A DNA stretch of 34,562 bases. Origin: Polaromonas sp. Lineage in GTDB: Bacteria > Pseudomonadota > Gammaproteobacteria > Burkholderiales > Burkholderiaceae_C. Positions 1 to 8,212 of this stretch are shown piece by piece (position 1 is the first letter of the stretch; each line of letters begins with the position of its first letter). The position numbers and the translations under genes were made by a program. The stretch covers positions 1 through 34,562 of the forward strand of contig JAAFJF010000034.1 in assembly GCA_013298815.1 (NCBI GenBank), given 5' to 3'. Under the pieces are notes generated by a model. The model saw only the letters and a program-made list of their open reading frames with translations, ran no database searches and was not told where the DNA came from.

Positions 1-94
1 GCAAGGTGAAGGCATACATCAGCACAAACAACAGCACAGCCACAACGCTTTTTGCAATGCGATTCACTGTCGCAGTTACTCTTGACTTAATCAT
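1..94 (-). CDS. Partial membrane or exported protein, N-terminus only
   Basis: An ATG at 92-94 (minus) opens a frame that stays open to the window edge. It reads MIKSRVTATVNRIAKSVVAV and continues with a hydrophobic LLFVLMYAFTL stretch. The shape is a short basic N-terminus followed by a membrane segment or signal peptide, at about residues 17-31. It overlaps the stop of the upstream SSB-like gene by 8 bases, like other coupled junctions of this operon. Only 31 codons are visible, so no family can be named. In related ICEs, conjugation or pilus genes often follow the SSB gene, but that is not evidence for this one. Confidence 0.5.
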   Translation of the reverse strand, partial: MIKSRVTATVNRIAKSVVAVLLFVLMYAFTL

Positions 95-524
95 GCGTTC
101 CCGTTGCTGGCACATCAGCATTTACACCAGTGTTTTTACGAGCTCGCATCTGCACAGATTCCACGCGACGTGGCAGCAATGCCAACACAACGCCATCGCC
201 ACGCAAATCAAGCGTTGGCTTGGAGCCTTTCGCCGCTTGCACGTCGTTTGGCACCCAGTTGCTCACGTAGGCGTTTTCTAGCGATGCTTGCACATGCATA
301 CCCGAACGAAACACCGCCATGATTTCATCGCCCTGCTTTTCGTTCCAGAACGTTATCTGAACTGGATGGCTTTTCTCCGTATCTTCTACCAAGACATCAC
401 CGTCTTTGCGAAGAATGGCATTCATCATCACCACTTCAGTGATTTTTAGGTCACCTTTTTTTGTTGGCACCATGCGTTGAGTTGGATTACTCAACAAATT
501 ACCTCGAACTACTGCTTCAATCAT
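87..524 (-). CDS. SSB-like OB-fold protein of the ICE
   Basis: This 145-residue protein begins MIEAVVRGNLLSNPTQR, which resembles the first strand of SSB/PriB-type OB folds. Later strands follow in the expected order (VVMMNAILRK, PVQITFWNEK, MAVFRSGMHVQASL). It lacks the long acidic-tipped C-terminal tail of chromosomal SSB and ends in a basic stretch (RRVESVQMRARK), so it is probably an accessory ssDNA-binding protein of the element. The start has a good Shine-Dalgarno (AGGAG, about 8 bases upstream). An SSB gene downstream of PFL_4669 and DUF3158 genes is the standard order in PFGI-1/ICEclc-like elements. The position supports the call more than residue identity does. Confidence 0.65.
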   Translation of the reverse strand: MIEAVVRGNLLSNPTQRMVPTKKGDLKITEVVMMNAILRKDGDVLVEDTEKSHPVQITFWNEKQGDEIMAVFRSGMHVQASLENAYVSNWVPNDVQAAKGSKPTLDLRGDGVVLALLPRRVESVQMRARKNTGVNADVPATGTHD

Positions 525-635
525 TTCAAACTCCTAAGTTAATAAATACACTCACACACTTAAAACACCACCCTTTTAATCTGCTTCAGTCACATGCACT
601 GACTTTTAAAACCCAACAAAACTTCAAGCACTGAT

Positions 636-1190
636 TCAATTCACTAAGCGCTTGGCAAACGAAATCTGATGCTGGAGCATGGAATCGGTCGTATTCAGCT
701 CACGCAACACCCTGTCCATGTCGACGTAATATCGCTGCATAGAGGCTGTCATTTCAGGAAATAGACGCTCCTGTGCTGTTTCAAACGTCACGTAGGTGTA
801 ATAGCGCCCTAAGCGCGTACGCCAGCGAAGCGTCCAGTTACCCATGTTCCGCTTGTTCACTTGCACAAACAACACGACACCTGGTAGATCTGTTCCATGC
901 GCGAAACCCTGCATGATCTCGTGCAGCTTCTCTTGCTGGCGCTTGCTGTTCTTCCAAAACTGCCGCCAAGTCACTTTTCCGACACCTGGACCATTTGTCA
1001 TCATTTGTTCCAAAATTCCAGACAAACTGCATGCGCCCACATCAACACCCACACCAGCTTCCATATCAGCGCGTTTGAGCAAAGAAATTGAAGCTGAATC
1101 AAAATCAAACTTCACGGCGGCATCCACGGATGCCCCCTTACCCCTTAAAGGCTTTTCCGTCACACTATCTTGAACAAAATTAGTTTCCAT
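636..1190 (-). CDS. DUF3158-like ICE protein
   Basis: A 184-residue protein of unknown function. Features that recall the DUF3158 family of integrating conjugative elements are an early LRGKGASVDA segment, a central FVQVNKRNMGNWTLRWRTR block (small-residue, tryptophan and arginine-rich core), and a C-terminal helix with the pattern LRELNTTDSMLQHQISFAKR. Its position between the PFL_4669 gene and the SSB gene is where DUF3158 normally lies. The start at 1190 has a GGTGG-type ribosome site about 5 bases upstream and overlaps the end of the preceding gene. An alternative ATG at 1208 would add six residues but lacks a good site. The family assignment is from memory of the pattern and is moderate. 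Confidence 0.55.
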   Translation of the reverse strand: METNFVQDSVTEKPLRGKGASVDAAVKFDFDSASISLLKRADMEAGVGVDVGACSLSGILEQMMTNGPGVGKVTWRQFWKNSKRQQEKLHEIMQGFAHGTDLPGVVLFVQVNKRNMGNWTLRWRTRLGRYYTYVTFETAQERLFPEMTASMQRYYVDMDRVLRELNTTDSMLQHQISFAKRLVN

Positions 1191-1665
1191 CTTGACCACC
1201 GTTACCATGTTTCGGCTTCACTGCTTCCATCCTTGCTTTGGCACTAGCATCCTTCGCTTTTGCAGTTGCAATCGAACCCAAGCCTGCCTGAGATAGCGAA
1301 GGGGTTAATCCCGGATATGAGTCATCGATAGGTTGAACCAAAGCCATCAATGCCTGAGGTACGATCTTGTATTTACGGGCTGTATTGCGAACAACTGGTT
1401 TCAGCTCCAACACACCCATGGCGATTAAATCTTGAAAGGCACGATGCAACGTCCTTTTAGAAAAACTCGCTGGCTTGAAGACATTCACCAGCTCATCGAC
1501 TGACTTGCCACAAAAGCTGTCAAAGCTATTTGCATGCCTATGGAACTTCAACGTTTCAGCAACCACCATAGCTGCAGCCATAGAACCGTCGAATGCATAA
1601 AAGAGTCGCAAAATAAATTGTGCGTCAATGTCATGCCAAATCAATGATGTTTCAGGCTGTTCCAT
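1180..1665 (-). CDS. Winged-helix-like protein of the ICE replication module
   Basis: A 161-residue protein not matched to a named family. Residues 5-120 have the layout of a winged-helix domain: a first helix around FDGSMAAAMVVAETLKFH, a recognition-helix-like SFSKRTLHRAFQDLIAMGVL, then a strand ELKPVVRNTARKYKIV. The pattern parallels the two other winged-helix genes of this operon (4616-5095 and 2777-4555). The C-terminal 40 residues are Ala/Lys-rich and probably disordered. The start at 1665 is chosen because AAGGAG lies six bases upstream; the ATG at 1671 abuts that site directly. It overlaps the end of the small membrane-protein gene by 14 bases, suggesting translational coupling. Confidence 0.6.
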   Translation of the reverse strand: MEQPETSLIWHDIDAQFILRLFYAFDGSMAAAMVVAETLKFHRHANSFDSFCGKSVDELVNVFKPASFSKRTLHRAFQDLIAMGVLELKPVVRNTARKYKIVPQALMALVQPIDDSYPGLTPSLSQAGLGSIATAKAKDASAKARMEAVKPKHGNGGQDGN

Positions 1666-1849
1666 TTCCATCTCCTTGATTTGGTGAGGACGCAAATAAA
1701 CCCTTGAATTTGATGCCAATGACGTAGCCCGCATGTTTTGTTCCTAAAATTAAATCAGGAATTAAAACAGTCAAAGAGCCAACAATTGTTAAAACCATAA
1801 TGACGATCGTAAGAATAATCAAACCATCAGAGATTGAGTTTGTAGCCAT
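1652..1849 (-). CDS. Small single-pass membrane protein (65 aa)
   Basis: A 65-residue protein with one strong hydrophobic segment at about residues 9-36 (ending SLTVLIPDLILG) and a short polar tail rich in Gly and Asn. Its ATG shares a base with the stop of the PFL_4669-family gene (TGATG) and has AAAGGA eight bases upstream, so translational coupling is likely. No family recognised. It is small enough to be missed by automatic annotation, but the ribosome site, the two-sided overlap and the hydrophobic pattern argue that it is real. A membrane protein inside a replication/partition operon is unexpected and its role is unknown. Confidence 0.55.
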   Translation of the reverse strand: MATNSISDGLIILTIVIMVLTIVGSLTVLIPDLILGTKHAGYVIGIKFKGLFASSPNQGDGNGTA

Positions 1850-2751
1850 CAAATAAGTCCTTTCGTAGAAATCGGTGCAGCTGGTTTATCAGCAGCAGCA
1901 AGACCAGCTTCTAAAGCCTGCCTGAATAAGTCAATATCTTTTTTGGAAGCAGCATAGGAACGAGATGAATGACGTGGTTCTTTTTGCAATCGCAAAACCT
2001 CATCACTGAGCTTCACAATTTTTCCAAAAACTTCTTCGGCTGCAATCACTCTTTTCTTTGCTACTTCAGGCGCAGTGTGTAGAAAGTCTGCACGGCATAA
2101 TCCAATAATGCGCTCATCCATGAATGCATTTGATGCACGAATGAGAAACACAAATGAGCGACGGAACTCGCGCTTTGCGCTGGCAAATAAAACTCGCAAT
2201 TCTTTTTGAGTAATCAAATCCCGACGTTCTGCCGTAAAAATCAACCTAGCCATGTAGTCAAAATCAATCAATAAATTTGACAGCATGAAACCGTAAGGCG
2301 ATTTAAATCCTAATGAAAGTTTGACTGGATTTCTGTGCTGCACCAATGTCCAAGGTGCGCCTCGCATTGCCCGTTCATCTAGCTTGTGTTTGATGGACTT
2401 TTCGGTTGCCGCTATCGTGCTGCGAATACGCTCAACCATGGATTCAAATTGCAACAACACTTCGTCGGCATAGGGGTTATCTCCCCAACTTGCTACAAAT
2501 ACTCGCCTAACGCGCGACGCTGCCAACCTCGCACCTGGTATCGAAAACGTAACATCCATGTCCAATGAACCATTGAACAGCTGCGCTGTGTGGTTCGTAT
2601 GAATTTCCATCGTATCCTCTTCGCCAGTTATCAAGCCCGCTAAACCGAGTGCTCTGGGCGCTTTAATTTGTTCTGGCATTGAGACATCAGCTGCGCTGCT
2701 GCTAGGCTGTGATATCACTTCTGTTTTCGGATTCGATTTGGTATCGGACAT
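1849..2751 (-). CDS. PFL_4669-family integrating conjugative element protein
   Basis: A 300-residue protein resembling the ICE-specific PFL_4669 family (TIGR03761). After a 35-residue low-complexity lead comes an MEIHTNHTAQLFNG block, then the RVRRVFVASWGDNPYADEVL region and a long helical part ending in the ASAKREFRRSFVFLIRASN block. Family members have the same order: a threonine/histidine-rich opening, a DNPYAD-like motif, then an RRxF helix. The function is unknown, but it always travels with ICE replication/partition genes. The start at 2751 is chosen over an in-frame upstream ATG (2799) because AGGAG sits seven bases before it. The upstream winged-helix gene ends 25 bases earlier. Confidence 0.75.
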   Translation of the reverse strand: MSDTKSNPKTEVISQPSSSAADVSMPEQIKAPRALGLAGLITGEEDTMEIHTNHTAQLFNGSLDMDVTFSIPGARLAASRVRRVFVASWGDNPYADEVLLQFESMVERIRSTIAATEKSIKHKLDERAMRGAPWTLVQHRNPVKLSLGFKSPYGFMLSNLLIDFDYMARLIFTAERRDLITQKELRVLFASAKREFRRSFVFLIRASNAFMDERIIGLCRADFLHTAPEVAKKRVIAAEEVFGKIVKLSDEVLRLQKEPRHSSRSYAASKKDIDLFRQALEAGLAAADKPAAPISTKGLI

Positions 2752-2776
2752 TTTTATACTCCTGTTTAAATTGATT

Positions 2777-4555
2777 TCAATGTGATGGTTTGGATGCATC
2801 GGGATTCACCGCTGATGCAGCGTTTTGCGCTTTGGCACTGGCATTGACACTTTGGTCAATTCGCCCTTGCGGTTGTTTTGGCATTCCGCCCTCTTGCTTT
2901 AGTTTGGCAATGAAATCTCGCACTTGCTGCCCCCGCACATGCTGTGACGCACCCTGCGAAGCCTCGGTGATGGCTGCATCAGTGGATGGTTGTGCTGGCT
3001 TTGATGGCTGCATCAGGCTAACGGAACCAAGCGCAGTAAGACGTGCTTGATGGCTACGTTGCGCCTCGCGCTGTTCTGCCACGACTAACGCCCACTCTGG
3101 CACAAAGCAACCTTGACGACACAATCCTGCCATCGTGCGAACCCAGCCAGTGCGGTTAAGAATGGGTTGCCGGCTATGTGCTAACGCACCTGCCAGCTCA
3201 TCCAAGATAACTTGATGCTGATGCACAGCCAAGTTGCGAATGTGCTGCCACATGCCAGCCTTCTCAAACCTTGAGAGCTGCAATGAATCCGACAGCTTTG
3301 GCCAAATCAAATCATCAGGGATCGTTGTTTCAGCAAAACTCTGAGCCCTCAGCGTTTTTTGAATTTCCTGCTTCTTTGAATTTTTCTCAACACCCACCAC
3401 CACAACATCCAAATCTGTTTCAGACAAATCACGGGCTGTGGATAACTCCGGTCCTGTTGTAGTTATTAATATGTAATCATTAACACTATTACGCGCACGC
3501 GTATAGTTTGTCAAAACTCGCCTAGGTTTGGTGTTATTTTCAACCAACAAGGATGCCAAAACTTGCTGTTGGTTTTGAACTTGAGGGTCAAGTTCCACAT
3601 GGTCAACTGTACCATTTTGGCGTACCTGATACTCGGCATCACCTGTACCATTTTGGGATACCCAGTGCGCCGCACCAGCTGTACCATTTTGGGATACTTC
3701 AGGGGTAAGTTTTGACAAATACTGAGGATTTATCCAATATTGTGAATTTCCACCAACTGATTCTTCCCTAACGGCAGAATCAGTTGGTGGTTTTTGACAA
3801 CGGGAATTTTTCTGTGTTTCAGCACTACTTTTTGCCAATTTGAGTGTTTGGTTTGCTGGTGAATTCAACACTTGCACCAATGCCTCACGGCAAAATCTGA
3901 TGTAGACCTTTTTGCGTGGTACGGTTTGCATGGCTGTTTCAATGACTTTCAAATTCGTCAATGCCTTCAAAGAGCCACGTTGCTGAGACAGTGATAAACC
4001 CGTATCAATGACCCATTGCGCAGGATTGAGATGTAGCCATCTGTCGCGTTGCTCACTTTTGCGTGACTGGTTGACGCGACGCATGTAATCATCCAGTTGC
4101 ATCAAGCGAGACAGATACATGGTGTTTTGCAGACCTAAGCGGTCTGCCATGCTGCGCTGAAAGGCTAATGGGTTACCCATGATCTGTTTGACCACAGAGC
4201 TGTTGGCTTGTAAATCTAACAAACTGAACTGTAGCGACTGCTGACGCAGCATTTTGCCCATTTGCTGTGCCAAGGCCTGCAGGTTCACCCTGAAGCACAA
4301 GCGGGCTGGCATCCCTACCCTGCACTCTTCAAGCAGTCCTTTACCAATCAACAACTGACGCACTGATTCTTGTTCATAGCGTGTCAGACCCGTTTCAATA
4401 CCCCAACTTTCACGGGTTTTGTAGATCCACCCATCATGCTCTTGAACATCCACGCCTTTACGCGACCAATATATCAATTGGCTGTACCAGATAGCTGCTT
4501 TAGCGTCACCGACCAGTCGGACGACGTTACTGCTGACGGCTATGATGCGCTGCAT
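2777..4555 (-). CDS. STY4528-like replication protein with two winged-helix domains
   Basis: A 592-residue protein, the largest of the module. Residues 1-95 look like a winged helix (LVGDAKAAIWYSQLIYW, then TGLTRYEQESVRQLLIGKGL and a strand at RLCFRVNL). A second, similar unit follows at about residues 125-230 (NTMYLSRLMQLDDYMRR, DTGLSLSQQRGSLKALTN, KKVYIRF). Two tandem winged helices are typical of plasmid-type initiators (RepA, TrfA), so a role in ICE replication initiation is plausible but inferred. A low-complexity middle contains three 12-residue QNGT repeats (see repeat at 3607-3698). The C-terminal third is Gln/Ala/Ser-rich. Position after DUF2857 matches STY4528-family genes, though it is longer than I expect. 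The ribosome site is weak. Confidence 0.6.
   Translation of the reverse strand: MQRIIAVSSNVVRLVGDAKAAIWYSQLIYWSRKGVDVQEHDGWIYKTRESWGIETGLTRYEQESVRQLLIGKGLLEECRVGMPARLCFRVNLQALAQQMGKMLRQQSLQFSLLDLQANSSVVKQIMGNPLAFQRSMADRLGLQNTMYLSRLMQLDDYMRRVNQSRKSEQRDRWLHLNPAQWVIDTGLSLSQQRGSLKALTNLKVIETAMQTVPRKKVYIRFCREALVQVLNSPANQTLKLAKSSAETQKNSRCQKPPTDSAVREESVGGNSQYWINPQYLSKLTPEVSQNGTAGAAHWVSQNGTGDAEYQVRQNGTVDHVELDPQVQNQQQVLASLLVENNTKPRRVLTNYTRARNSVNDYILITTTGPELSTARDLSETDLDVVVVGVEKNSKKQEIQKTLRAQSFAETTIPDDLIWPKLSDSLQLSRFEKAGMWQHIRNLAVHQHQVILDELAGALAHSRQPILNRTGWVRTMAGLCRQGCFVPEWALVVAEQREAQRSHQARLTALGSVSLMQPSKPAQPSTDAAITEASQGASQHVRGQQVRDFIAKLKQEGGMPKQPQGRIDQSVNASAKAQNAASAVNPDASKPSH
3607..3698 (-). repeat. Three in-frame 36-bp repeats encoding QNGT motifs
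   Basis: A near-identical 20-base unit (ctgtaccattttgggatacc on the plus strand, with small changes) begins at 3607, 3643 and 3679, exactly 36 bases apart. On the coding strand it encodes VSQNGTA-, VSQNGTG- and VRQNGTV-type segments, 12 residues per period. The spacer DNA between the 20-base cores differs, so the core is conserved while the rest drifts. It lies in a probably disordered region between the winged helices and the C-terminus of the replication-type protein. Confidence 0.85.
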
Positions 4556-4615
4556 GCTGTTTCAGTGATGATTGAGGCTGTTAAGACAGGAAGACTCGAC
4601 TAGCTGCACTGCGGC

Positions 4616-5095
4616 TCAACAAGCCAGGGCGCTATTGCTAAAAGCGGTACCAGCTTGTGCAGTACGCTCTGTTTTGGTGTGAAGGGCTTTGATACGTGCA
4701 AGGATTTCACGCTCTTGCACTTTGATCAATACGCGTGGCGGTATGCCGTGCTTGCGCTCGGTAATCAAGCGTAGTTCAAGCAAGCATTTACGCGCTGTGC
4801 GCTGCTCTTTTTCACTCATACCTGACCTAGCTTGAATGTCGTTATGGTCCCATTGAACATGCGATGGTGGTAGTCCTTGGGTAGACACCAAAGTGTCCAC
4901 CAGCGTTGACAGGAAGAGCGCTGAGGACACAGAGCCAGTCAGTGGCACAAATTGCCTGTAGAAGCTCACTGGTGGTTCTAACAAGGCTAGACACCACTCT
5001 GGCTGAGCAAAATTAAACTGATCATCGCCCCAAATACTGGCAATGTCAGCCATCTCTGAAGTTACAGGGCTTTTGGTTCCAAATTGTGTATCCAT
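4616..5095 (-). CDS. Winged-helix protein of the ICE replication module
   Basis: A 159-residue protein. The core at about residues 40-130 has FVPLTGSVSSALFLSTLVDT, a linker with WDHNDIQARSGMS, a recognition helix EKEQRTARKCLLELRLI, and a strand after GIPPRVLIKV. It parallels the first domain of the downstream 592-residue protein in both motif order and the GIPPRVLIKV / GMPARLCFRV strand. The start at 5095 uses an ATG that shares one base with the DUF2857 stop (TGATG), with AGGGG upstream. An in-frame extension to 5218 exists but would lie inside DUF2857. A DNA-binding role at the ICE origin or as a regulator is inferred from the fold and the neighbours. No gene name is recognised. Confidence 0.65.
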   Translation of the reverse strand: MDTQFGTKSPVTSEMADIASIWGDDQFNFAQPEWCLALLEPPVSFYRQFVPLTGSVSSALFLSTLVDTLVSTQGLPPSHVQWDHNDIQARSGMSEKEQRTARKCLLELRLITERKHGIPPRVLIKVQEREILARIKALHTKTERTAQAGTAFSNSALAC

Positions 5096-5607
5096 CAAGA
5101 ATCCCCTTTTACGGTTTTGTAAAGCGTGCTCATCGTGTACTTGAGCAAATCTGGCTCCAAAGCCATCTGACACCAGGCATCCACTACGTCTGATGCGGCT
5201 TTGGATATATGTTTCCAATGGCTGTAAATCATCTCCAACTCTCTGTCGCTCAGGTGCGAGCTGTGAGCCGTGGCCATCTCGACTTTCAGTTCGCGTCGAA
5301 GTTTGGTGATTTCATGTTTGGCCATGCCAAACAATTCGTACAACATGGGCGAATGTGCGCCGCGCTGTATCAAGTAGCGCTTGGCTTTGTCTTTGAACGC
5401 CATCATGTCTTTACGCTTGATGAAATTCATAAACAAGCTCAAATCGGCGGTGAGGCGAATGTGCTTTTCTAGTTCATCGGGATCAATGTTGTCCAAAAAG
5501 TGGCTACTTTGAATAGCTGGCGCATAACGCCTGATCACTTCCAAAGATGCCAATTTAAGGATCGCGGTATCGGCGATCTCAAAGATCAATAGCTGAGGTG
5601 CGCTCAT
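5095..5607 (-). CDS. DUF2857-family ICE protein
   Basis: A 170-residue, mostly helical protein between parB and the winged-helix genes, the position of the DUF2857 family in PFGI-1-like elements. Visible family-like features are an N-terminal AILKLASLEVIRRYAPAI helix, a DELEKHIRLTADLSLFMNF segment and a C-terminal YSHWKHISKAASDVVDAWCQ helix. The function is unknown. The ribosome site is very strong (GGAGGTGATGC before the ATG) and the start overlaps the parB stop in ATGA, so it is probably coupled to parB. The family call rests on operon position plus helical pattern. Confidence 0.7.
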   Translation of the reverse strand: MSAPQLLIFEIADTAILKLASLEVIRRYAPAIQSSHFLDNIDPDELEKHIRLTADLSLFMNFIKRKDMMAFKDKAKRYLIQRGAHSPMLYELFGMAKHEITKLRRELKVEMATAHSSHLSDRELEMIYSHWKHISKAASDVVDAWCQMALEPDLLKYTMSTLYKTVKGDS

Positions 5608-7283
5608 GCATCACCTCCAGCATGAGACATGCGAAGTAACCGGTGCAGTTCGACCAAATCATCGCACAGTGGGTGCTTAGGATTGGTCAAAATTGACACC
5701 AAGTTGGCGGCATCGTCTGGCATATCACCAAACAATTCCCAAACCGTCTCTGAGTTCCTCTCTAGGTCACCAAAAACGCTCTTGAAGCGTCCATCAGGTA
5801 GGTCGCTGAGATCCAAAGGACGGATTAACTGCCCCGTCATGGCAGCCACTGCCCACCAGACTTGAACCGCATACGGGTCATCGACGGGTTGCTCAGGCAA
5901 TTCAATGAACATACCCAAAGTCTTGGTCGGCGACTCTGGAATACCAACAGCCAACTCCATCAAACCCGCTCGCAGCAACATCTGGGTTAGCAGATCTTGG
6001 AACAGCTCATGCGGTGGTTTTTTGGCTGCTGGGTTGTTGGGATAGGTGCGGATCAGATTTTTACCATCCGATACCTCAAGGCCTTGCACACCTGCGAAGC
6101 CAACAACGACCTTATCACTGAGACTGAAGTCATCAAAATCTTTACTGTCTTCATGGTCAGCGTCGTTCTGACCTAGGGAAGCTCCCCTCTTGGCCAGTGT
6201 CGCCTCCAAAGCCAACAAGCCGGCTGATTTTGGCGCAGCACCCTGCGCATTCTCAGAGGTGCCGTTGCCATTGCCGTCGCTATCCTTGCTGTCTGCGTCT
6301 GTTAGGTGACCAGTTTGAAGGGCTTGCGCATCCGTCAAACTGGTGGCTGGCAGCTCCAAAGCCTGTGCCAAGGCGTTGAGCTGGTCAAGTGATGCATCTT
6401 TGTGCTCCTTGCGTGCCAGCAGCGTCAACAAGCGTGTAAACAGCGCTGTATCGATGCTTAATGCACTTGCACATTCGTTTTGCACAAACTCAATCAGAGC
6501 GTTGGCGCTGTAAGCGTCATTTTGCGCCTGGTACAAACTCACAAAATCTTGGTAGTGAACCTCAAAGGTTTCCTCGGTATGACCAGGATGTTTGAGCCAT
6601 AAATCGCGCAATTGGTTGAAGTGTGGACGTAGCTCACGCCGGATATTGTCGCGTGTGATTTTTTGAGCGAGTTGGCCTAGGGATGAATAAAACTGGACGG
6701 CAAAAAGTGCTTCATTTGGGTAATTAACATCAAATACCACACCCATTTTTTTGAACTCTTCTTGCAACTCGGCCTTGCTGATTTGTTTACCCAGTTCCAT
6801 TTGCATGGTGTCGCGCATCACCACGATACCGTTGGCACTGTCCCAAAAGGACATCTCGCCACGCATCATGTTTTCTGAAAGGTGCGAGGATAGAAGATCA
6901 GTTTCGTTCGTGTAAAGGACGTACAAGCACTCTAAATACTGCCAACGTGCATCATCAAGCGCCAGCTCTTTAATCGCGCGTAATCGCGTTTTACCGCCCT
7001 TGGCAAGGATGTATTTATCGTTCCCTGGGCGTTTAGTGATGGTGAGGATGCTTTCTAGGCCCTTGGCACGAATTGAAGCCTTGATGTTTTCAAATTCAGG
7101 GTTTTCTTCTGTACGAGGGTTTCTGTCGTATGCCTCAATGTCGCGGATGTTGACGCGCATCAACTGCTGATCATTGGTTAGCAATTTGACTTCTGGTGTA
7201 TTGCCAGCATTCTGGAGTCCAGCCGCCATTTTGGCGGTCATAGCTTCCATGCTGCTGAGTAAAGCTTTTTTAGCGTTACTCAT
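5604..7283 (-). CDS. parB: ParB-like partition protein of the ICE
   Basis: A 559-residue ParB/Srx-fold protein. The N-terminal domain shows the family order: RVNIRDIEAYDRNPRTEENP, then a helix with IKASIRAKGLESILTITKRP, then GNDKYILAKGGKTRLRAIKEL, matching boxes I and II of ParB. It continues with HLSENMMRGEMSFWDSANGI, as in the ICE-type ParB (PFGI_1 family). The remaining 340 residues are element-specific and include an Asp/Gly/Asn-rich linker near residue 340. It should bind a centromere-like site and work with ParA to keep the excised element in dividing cells. The start at 7283 is preceded by GGAG at good spacing and overlaps the parA stop by 8 bases. Two upstream in-frame ATGs were rejected. 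Confidence 0.85.
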   Translation of the reverse strand: MSNAKKALLSSMEAMTAKMAAGLQNAGNTPEVKLLTNDQQLMRVNIRDIEAYDRNPRTEENPEFENIKASIRAKGLESILTITKRPGNDKYILAKGGKTRLRAIKELALDDARWQYLECLYVLYTNETDLLSSHLSENMMRGEMSFWDSANGIVVMRDTMQMELGKQISKAELQEEFKKMGVVFDVNYPNEALFAVQFYSSLGQLAQKITRDNIRRELRPHFNQLRDLWLKHPGHTEETFEVHYQDFVSLYQAQNDAYSANALIEFVQNECASALSIDTALFTRLLTLLARKEHKDASLDQLNALAQALELPATSLTDAQALQTGHLTDADSKDSDGNGNGTSENAQGAAPKSAGLLALEATLAKRGASLGQNDADHEDSKDFDDFSLSDKVVVGFAGVQGLEVSDGKNLIRTYPNNPAAKKPPHELFQDLLTQMLLRAGLMELAVGIPESPTKTLGMFIELPEQPVDDPYAVQVWWAVAAMTGQLIRPLDLSDLPDGRFKSVFGDLERNSETVWELFGDMPDDAANLVSILTNPKHPLCDDLVELHRLLRMSHAGGDA

Positions 7284-8163
7284 TGGCATCTCCAGACACA
7301 AGCTCAATGCTGTCAATGCTGGAGGTATCTACCCAAGGAAAAAGCTCTTCAATCAATGCAATCGATTGTCTGGTCGGTTTTGCACCGATTCGCTTGTCGC
7401 CTTTGTTGATGGAAATACCAGCCGCAATGGCGTTTCCGAAGGCAGTTGATTTGTTGATTCGAGCGCTGAGCAAATCAACACCCTCCACTGTCGGTAGCAA
7501 CGATTCCAGTGATTTGACGACCTCCTCGGCCATCGATGTTTTTTCATTCCGATTGATGAAAACCTTGAGCCTGCCTGGCACACAAGAGGGAGCATATTTG
7601 CTCAGCATATTCAGCTGAGCGATCTGTGGGATAGTTCCTGCAAATAACTCCCCAAAATTGAGCATGTCAGGCACAATAGGTGACAAAATTGAGTCTGCAG
7701 CAAGTGCTGCAGAACGCTGAATTTCACCTTTACTGCCTTGGCTGTCTATGATGATGAAATCATAGGCTTTGCTGGCCTCGCCATCCAATGCAGACTTGAA
7801 TAAAACAGCACTTAATGGCTGCGTCCGCATCCATTGCTGTGATTCTTCATTGAGGTTAGATGGAAGAATGTCAACGCCAGTGAATTTTGAGGCATAGACA
7901 TCGGAAGCCATCAGCGCCCCGCCGTTGGCAGCGCGTTGCAGTAGTTGAGACACACCAGTTGGTGCGTTAGCACCATCAACAAGCATAAACTTGGTTAATG
8001 ATGCCTGCAAGTCTGCATCAATAGCTAAGACCTTGTAACCCAACTCACCTAGCAATGCTGCCAGAGTGACCGCATTGGTAGTTTTTCCACCCCCACCTTT
8101 TGTTGAAAAAAATGTCGCAATGTGAGGCTTGTTAACGCCATTGCTTTTTTCGATCGATTCCAT
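7276..8163 (-). CDS. parA: ParA (Soj-type) partition ATPase of the ICE
   Basis: A 295-residue P-loop ATPase. The deviant Walker A box FSTKGGGGKTTNAVTLAALL is at about residues 18-37, followed by KVLAIDADLQASLTKF and the Walker B-like DFIIIDSQGSKGEIQRSA. This is the ParA/Soj/MinD group, here in the ICE subclass that lies at one end of PFGI-1/PAPI-1-like elements. It acts with the coupled parB gene in element stability. AAAAGGGG lies about five bases before the ATG. It is the first gene of the minus-strand operon and its upstream region holds inverted repeats that may be its operator or the centromere. Confidence 0.9.
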   Translation of the reverse strand: MESIEKSNGVNKPHIATFFSTKGGGGKTTNAVTLAALLGELGYKVLAIDADLQASLTKFMLVDGANAPTGVSQLLQRAANGGALMASDVYASKFTGVDILPSNLNEESQQWMRTQPLSAVLFKSALDGEASKAYDFIIIDSQGSKGEIQRSAALAADSILSPIVPDMLNFGELFAGTIPQIAQLNMLSKYAPSCVPGRLKVFINRNEKTSMAEEVVKSLESLLPTVEGVDLLSARINKSTAFGNAIAAGISINKGDKRIGAKPTRQSIALIEELFPWVDTSSIDSIELVSGDANE

Positions 8164-8212
8164 ATATTTCCCCTTTTAGTTGCACATCAAGGAGAAAATC
8201 GGATTTATGCTA

